Positions 38,022 through 40,834 of a stretch of 40,834 nt of DNA are shown in pieces. This DNA is from an uncultured Nodularia sp. (GTDB taxonomy: Bacteria; Cyanobacteriota; Cyanobacteriia; Cyanobacteriales; Nostocaceae), in contig CAIWDD010000054.1 of NCBI GenBank assembly GCA_903911355.1, positions 1 to 40,834 on the forward strand, in the 5' to 3' direction. Position 1 is the first letter of the stretch. Each line of letters begins with the position of its first letter. A program made the position numbers and the translations under genes. The notes below the pieces were generated by a model. It did no database searches. It worked only from the letters and a program-made list of their open reading frames with translations, and was not told the origin of the DNA.

Positions 38022-38396
38022 TTAGGTTGCGTCCATACCGGAAATTCTGGGAGTTTTACCATAAAGCCTGTCTAAAACCCTTTTGACTGACACAGGTCGC
38101 CACTGACTTCCTCGCTTGGTTGTATATCCTTGCTGGTTTAACCAGGTAGCAATTTGTGGCAGGGATTTTCCTGACTTGTGATGGCGGCGAATTAAGTCAA
38201 TAATCTGTTGTTCGGCGGGATTGTCTACCAATTCGCCATGTACTGATTGTTGACCAAAAGCGGGAGAACCATAGCCAGCATAGCCACCGCGAGCAGCTTT
38301 CGCGCTCCGCGCCTGTTCTAGCTTGTGCCATAGGTAATAGTCTTTTGATTGTTCAGCAGTCATTGGTTTCACAATTGAAATCACCTCTGATGACAT
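38022..38396 (-). CDS. Stand-alone 'recombinase'-domain DNA-binding protein
   Basis: A 124-residue protein. Residues 60-115 match the linker and helix-turn-helix 'Recombinase' domain of large serine recombinases: EQQIIDLIRRHHKSGKSLPQ, IATWLNQQGYTTKRG, QWRPVSVKRVLD. The N-terminal catalytic resolvase domain with its Ser nucleophile is absent, and there is no room for it: the start ATG 38396 is followed upstream by stops. It could be a DNA-binding regulator derived from a recombinase. It is intact and ends cleanly, which argues against mere decay. Confidence 0.7.
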   Translation of the reverse strand: MSSEVISIVKPMTAEQSKDYYLWHKLEQARSAKAARGGYAGYGSPAFGQQSVHGELVDNPAEQQIIDLIRRHHKSGKSLPQIATWLNQQGYTTKRGSQWRPVSVKRVLDRLYGKTPRISGMDAT

Positions 38397-38424
38397 AGTA
38401 TCTTAAGTTATGACAGCTGCTAAT

Positions 38425-38663
38425 CAATCAGTGGGATTTTTGAGGTAATTCTTTACCAATCAGTGAGCGGGTGGAAATGGGAAGATTGCAACAACGGGGT
38501 TACTTAGGTGGTTGTCCTGAAGTTATTTAGAGGCGAATAGAAATCAATCAACAGCAGACAGCACCTTTAATTCAGTATGATCGCCGTTTTTACAGAGTTG
38601 TTTGTGCATTAGGTGGGATTGGTGACTATAGCGCCCAAATTCCCAGGGGGAAAGGAATCTAAA
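38425..38663 (+). pseudogene. Decayed reading frame, weakly like the end of an adenylate-kinase-type protein
   Basis: One frame reads NSLPISERVEMGRLQQRGY, then GGCPEVI, a TAG, and then RRIEINQQQTAPLIQY before diverging and stopping. The arrangement PEVI-RRIEINQQQTAPLI recalls the C-terminal region of adenylate/NMP kinases, but the likeness is weak and the frame has an internal stop and no clear start. The rest of the gap to the thioredoxin gene (to 38899) shows only a 48-codon frame at 38706-38852 without recognisable features. Confidence 0.3.
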
Positions 38664-38899
38664 GGTTAAATTATGTTCATACCAAGGAAAAGGTAGGGTA
38701 TTGTATGCGTAATCCTCGAAAAATCAAATTACTAAAACTTATATGGCACAAAGGATGTAGCAATTTTGAAACCTTGACATCAAGGGAAAACTTCGCTCAT
38801 TGTGATTCTATCATATCCTTTACCATTGCCCGCACAAATACTGAGCGTTGATGGTAATTGGGGCGAGAATCAAGTATTAGCAATAACAAAGAGGTTCAC

Positions 38900-39223
38900 G
38901 TGACAACTACAGTTGAATATATTCAAGAAACAGAATTTGATACCTGTTTAAGGGATAACCCATTGGTGGTGTTAGATTGCACAGCGACTTGGTGCGGTCC
39001 GTGTAAGATGGTGAGCCATTTTATGGATAAACTGGCCCAGGAATACCAAGACAGAGCCAAGATAGTGAAATTAGATGTAGGGGATAACCCCGGTATGGCT
39101 GAAAAACTGGGTATCCGTAGTCTACCGACAGTGATATTTTTTAAGGATGGTCAGCCATCAGAAACCATTGTCGGGGTAGTGGGCTATGAAAAATTTACCG
39201 CAGCTGTAGAAAAGATACTTTAA
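38900..39223 (+). CDS. Thioredoxin
   Basis: A 107-residue thioredoxin. WCGPC occupies residues 31-35 (Cys32, Cys35) and the cis-proline loop is RSLPTVIFF. Length and fold order fit a typical cytosolic thioredoxin; the CTATWCGPC variant and acidic N terminus suggest one of the minor cyanobacterial types rather than the major TrxA. The start is GTG 38900, supported by GAGG seven bases upstream; the frame is open earlier but lacks such a site. Two CBS/CP12 proteins follow in the same direction. CP12 is a known thioredoxin target, so the arrangement is suggestive. Confidence 0.94.
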   Translation: MTTTVEYIQETEFDTCLRDNPLVVLDCTATWCGPCKMVSHFMDKLAQEYQDRAKIVKLDVGDNPGMAEKLGIRSLPTVIFFKDGQPSETIVGVVGYEKFTAAVEKIL

Positions 39224-39322
39224 ACATTTTTGAGGGATTTATCCATGCACATCAGTGTAAATATGGGGATATCCTAGGTAAATCTGCATAAATTCATACT
39301 CATTGATGGGGGAAATTTAGCG

Positions 39323-39778
39323 ATGATGAAAGCAGAAGAAATCATGACCACGGATGTGGTAACAATTAGTGGTTCTGCAACTGTTGCTGATGCAGTAAAA
39401 CTGATGAAGGATCGTAAACTACGCTCTTTGGTGGTGGAACCGCGGACGGAAAATGACCCCTATGGGATGGTGACTGAAACGGATATTGTCTATAAAGTGG
39501 GTGCTTACGGTAATGATCCTAAACAGGTGCGAGTTTATGAGATTATGACTAAGCCCTGTGTTGTGGTTAATCCTGAGCTAGGGGTGGAATATGTGGCTCG
39601 GTTGTTTGCTAATACGCGGGTTCGTCGCGCTCCGGTAATTAAGGGTAAGTTGTTGGGAATTATCTCTATTACTGATATTCTCAGAAAAAGTGACTTTGTG
39701 GAAAATCCCAAAAGCAATTTTGCTATGTATTGCGAAGAATTTCCCAATGCTCCTGAGGCGAGAATCTACGAAGATTAA
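39323..39778 (+). CDS. CBS-pair protein with a residual CP12 C-terminal tail
   Basis: A 151-residue protein. A CBS pair spans residues 1-124 (EEIMTTDVVTISGSATVADA, GMVTETDIVYKV, EIMTKPCVVVNPELGVEYVA, LLGIISITDILRKSD). The tail YCEEFPNAPEARIYED (136-151) resembles the end of CP12 (YC-x-x-NP-x-A-x-ECR-x-YED), but the second Cys is Ala146 and the CP12 AWD-VEEL core is missing. The CBS part differs from the next gene at only about 13 of 124 residues, counted by eye. GGGGG purines precede the double ATG at 39323. Confidence 0.9.
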   Translation: MMKAEEIMTTDVVTISGSATVADAVKLMKDRKLRSLVVEPRTENDPYGMVTETDIVYKVGAYGNDPKQVRVYEIMTKPCVVVNPELGVEYVARLFANTRVRRAPVIKGKLLGIISITDILRKSDFVENPKSNFAMYCEEFPNAPEARIYED

Positions 39779-39821
39779 TCAAGATTGTTCAACCTAAATA
39801 TTAACAGGGAGTTGTCAACAT

Positions 39822-40379
39822 ATGATGAAAGCTGAAGACATCATGACCACGGATGTGGTGACAATTAGTGGTTCTGCTACTGTTGCTGATGCAGTGGATT
39901 TGATGAAGTATAAAGGGTTACGTGCTTTGATTGTGGAACCGCGCACGGAAAATGACCCCTATGGGATGGTGACGGAAACGGATATTATTTATAAAGTTGC
40001 GGCTTATGGTCAAGACCCGAAACAGGTGCGGGTTTATCAGATTATGACTAAGCCTTGTATTGTGGTCAATCCTGAGCTAGGGGTGGAATATGTGGCTCGG
40101 TTGTTTGCTAATACGCGGATTCGTCGCGCTCCTGTAATTAAGGGTAAGTTGTTGGGAATTATCTCTATTACTGATATTCTCAGAAAGAGTGATTTATTTG
40201 ATAATCCCAAACCGATTTTTATTGAAGATCAAATAGAAGCTGCACGGGAAGAAGCTAGATATATTTGTGCAACTAAGGGCGATTCTTCGCGAGAATGTGC
40301 TGCAGCTTGGGATGTTGTGGAGGAACTACTCGCATCAGCTTCTCACCAGCGATCTGCTTCCAGTAGCGATTCGCCATAG
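39822..40379 (+). CDS. CBS-CP12 fusion protein (N-terminal CP12 cysteine pair only)
   Basis: A 185-residue protein. The CBS pair (1-124) is nearly identical to that of the preceding gene. Residues 135-175 are a CP12 core: EAAREEARYICATKGDSSREC with Cys149 and Cys159, then the signature AWDVVEEL (162-169) and ASASHQR. It ends in a short Ser-rich tail without the C-terminal CP12 cysteines. CP12 bridges GAPDH and phosphoribulokinase in the dark, and CBS-CP12 fusions are known as adenylate- and redox-responsive regulators in cyanobacteria. It lies 43 bases behind its tandem paralogue. AGGGAG precedes the double ATG. Confidence 0.93.
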   Translation: MMKAEDIMTTDVVTISGSATVADAVDLMKYKGLRALIVEPRTENDPYGMVTETDIIYKVAAYGQDPKQVRVYQIMTKPCIVVNPELGVEYVARLFANTRIRRAPVIKGKLLGIISITDILRKSDLFDNPKPIFIEDQIEAAREEARYICATKGDSSRECAAAWDVVEELLASASHQRSASSSDSP

Positions 40380-40420
40380 CAAAAGCAAGAGCTTGATCAA
40401 TTATTTCCTGTTGACCCCGG

Positions 40421-40522
40421 TTGTTTGACCCCACCCAGTTTCCTCTTAAATAGAGGGGACTGGATTTGATTGTTTTTTGTCTGCTCCCCATTCCTTCCCA
40501 TTCCCTGTTCCCTGTTCCCTAA
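40421..40522. repeat. MITE-like repeat, copy C (right end not found)
   Basis: Starts TTGTTTGACCCCACCC at 40421 and shares GGGGACTGGATTTGATTG and the T-run with copy B. It ends in TTCCCTGTTCCCT-type short tandem units. No TCAAACA right end is seen. The left end is 41 bases behind the stop codon of the CBS-CP12 gene. Confidence 0.55.
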
Positions 40523-40834
40523 GGTATAACTGTACACGTCAGATTAATTGGCATAAATAAGGGCTGCCACGGAGGACAGGCAACGGGTGACGTCCTCTTC
40601 AACAGAAAAACGTGGCATCAAATTTGTAGAATCACTGGTGGAACAGGCAACTAAGGTGAAACTGCATGAATTAGTTGCGGAAATCAACTGCGTAGCACAG
40701 CATGACCTGTAATCTGTGGTGACTGGACCATGTAAATTGGAACGTGCAAGTGCAAGTGCGAAAAAAAACACACAGATGAGAGACAAGCGAACCCACATCA
40801 TAACTTCGTGTTTCTGTTCGAATTCCAATGACCC
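40523..40834. other. Right-edge region, only uncertain short frames
   Basis: Plus strand: GTG 40587 to TAA 40712 encodes 41 residues with a good upstream GGAGGA and a helical, charged composition (EKRGIKFVESLVEQATKVKL). Minus strand: a frame from about 40798 to 40544 starts MMWVRLSLICVFFFALALA, like a signal peptide, but the rest is Ser/Thr/Cys-rich and unfamiliar. They overlap, so at most one is real. I recognise neither. Confidence 0.35.

Overview
The window is a cyanobacterial chromosome segment, almost certainly from a filamentous Nostocales-type organism. The evidence is many copies of the HIP1 octamer GCGATCGC, photosynthesis genes (psbZ, a psb35-like gene, nblA, bciB), a full set of acyl-lipid desaturases (desC, desA, desB, desD), an alkaline/neutral invertase, CBS-CP12 proteins, an AvaI-type restriction-modification locus, and interspersed hairpin repeats with runs of TTCCCT-type heptamers. 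No prophage, integron, rRNA operon or CRISPR array is visible.

Layout. 1-4.07 kb: a secreted trypsin-like protease with TPR repeats (cut by the window edge), the pseudokinase AMPylator SelO, and the cell-wall recycling kinase AnmK. 4.07-8.55 kb: a repeat-rich block (MITE-like element, 38-bp tandem repeats, hairpins), a solitary large DUF1156 DNA methylase, and 1.1 kb of non-coding sequence with what look like IS200/IS605 right-end relics. 8.55-15.0 kb (mostly minus strand): NblA, a PP2C phosphatase, an ABC1/UbiB-family kinase, a small coiled-coil protein and a DHH-CBS-CCA nucleotidyltransferase fusion. 15.2-18.3 kb (plus): psbZ, ribH, tRNA-Gly(GCC), a small zinc-ribbon membrane protein and a ProA-like protein that lacks the catalytic cysteine. 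18.5-20.9 kb (minus): an AvaI/BsoBI-type system with an intact methyltransferase and an endonuclease interrupted by one in-frame TGA. 21.2-25.8 kb (minus): desC-desA-desB-desD, which together convert stearoyl chains to tri- and tetra-unsaturated C18 chains in membrane lipids.

25.9-36.6 kb holds housekeeping and metabolic genes: a PLP-dependent methionine gamma-lyase-like protein, bciB, invertase, rsmB, a TerB-like protein, psb35, a YjbQ protein, an unknown gene translationally coupled to an atypical SDR, a membrane-anchored lysozyme-like protein and menH. 36.6-40.8 kb looks like a signalling and redox cluster: a four-CBS protein, a stand-alone recombinase-type DNA-binding domain, thioredoxin, and two tandem CBS proteins that carry complementary parts of a CP12 tail.

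The most notable observations are: (1) tandem CBS paralogues with complementary CP12 halves directly downstream of thioredoxin; (2) a ProA paralogue with Val in place of the catalytic Cys; (3) an AvaI-type nuclease split by a single TGA followed at once by GTG, beside an intact methylase; (4) the compact four-gene desaturase cluster; (5) a small TIR-bounded repeat family, one copy of which lies just behind the truncated CP12 tail. Everything was read by eye; no database search was run.
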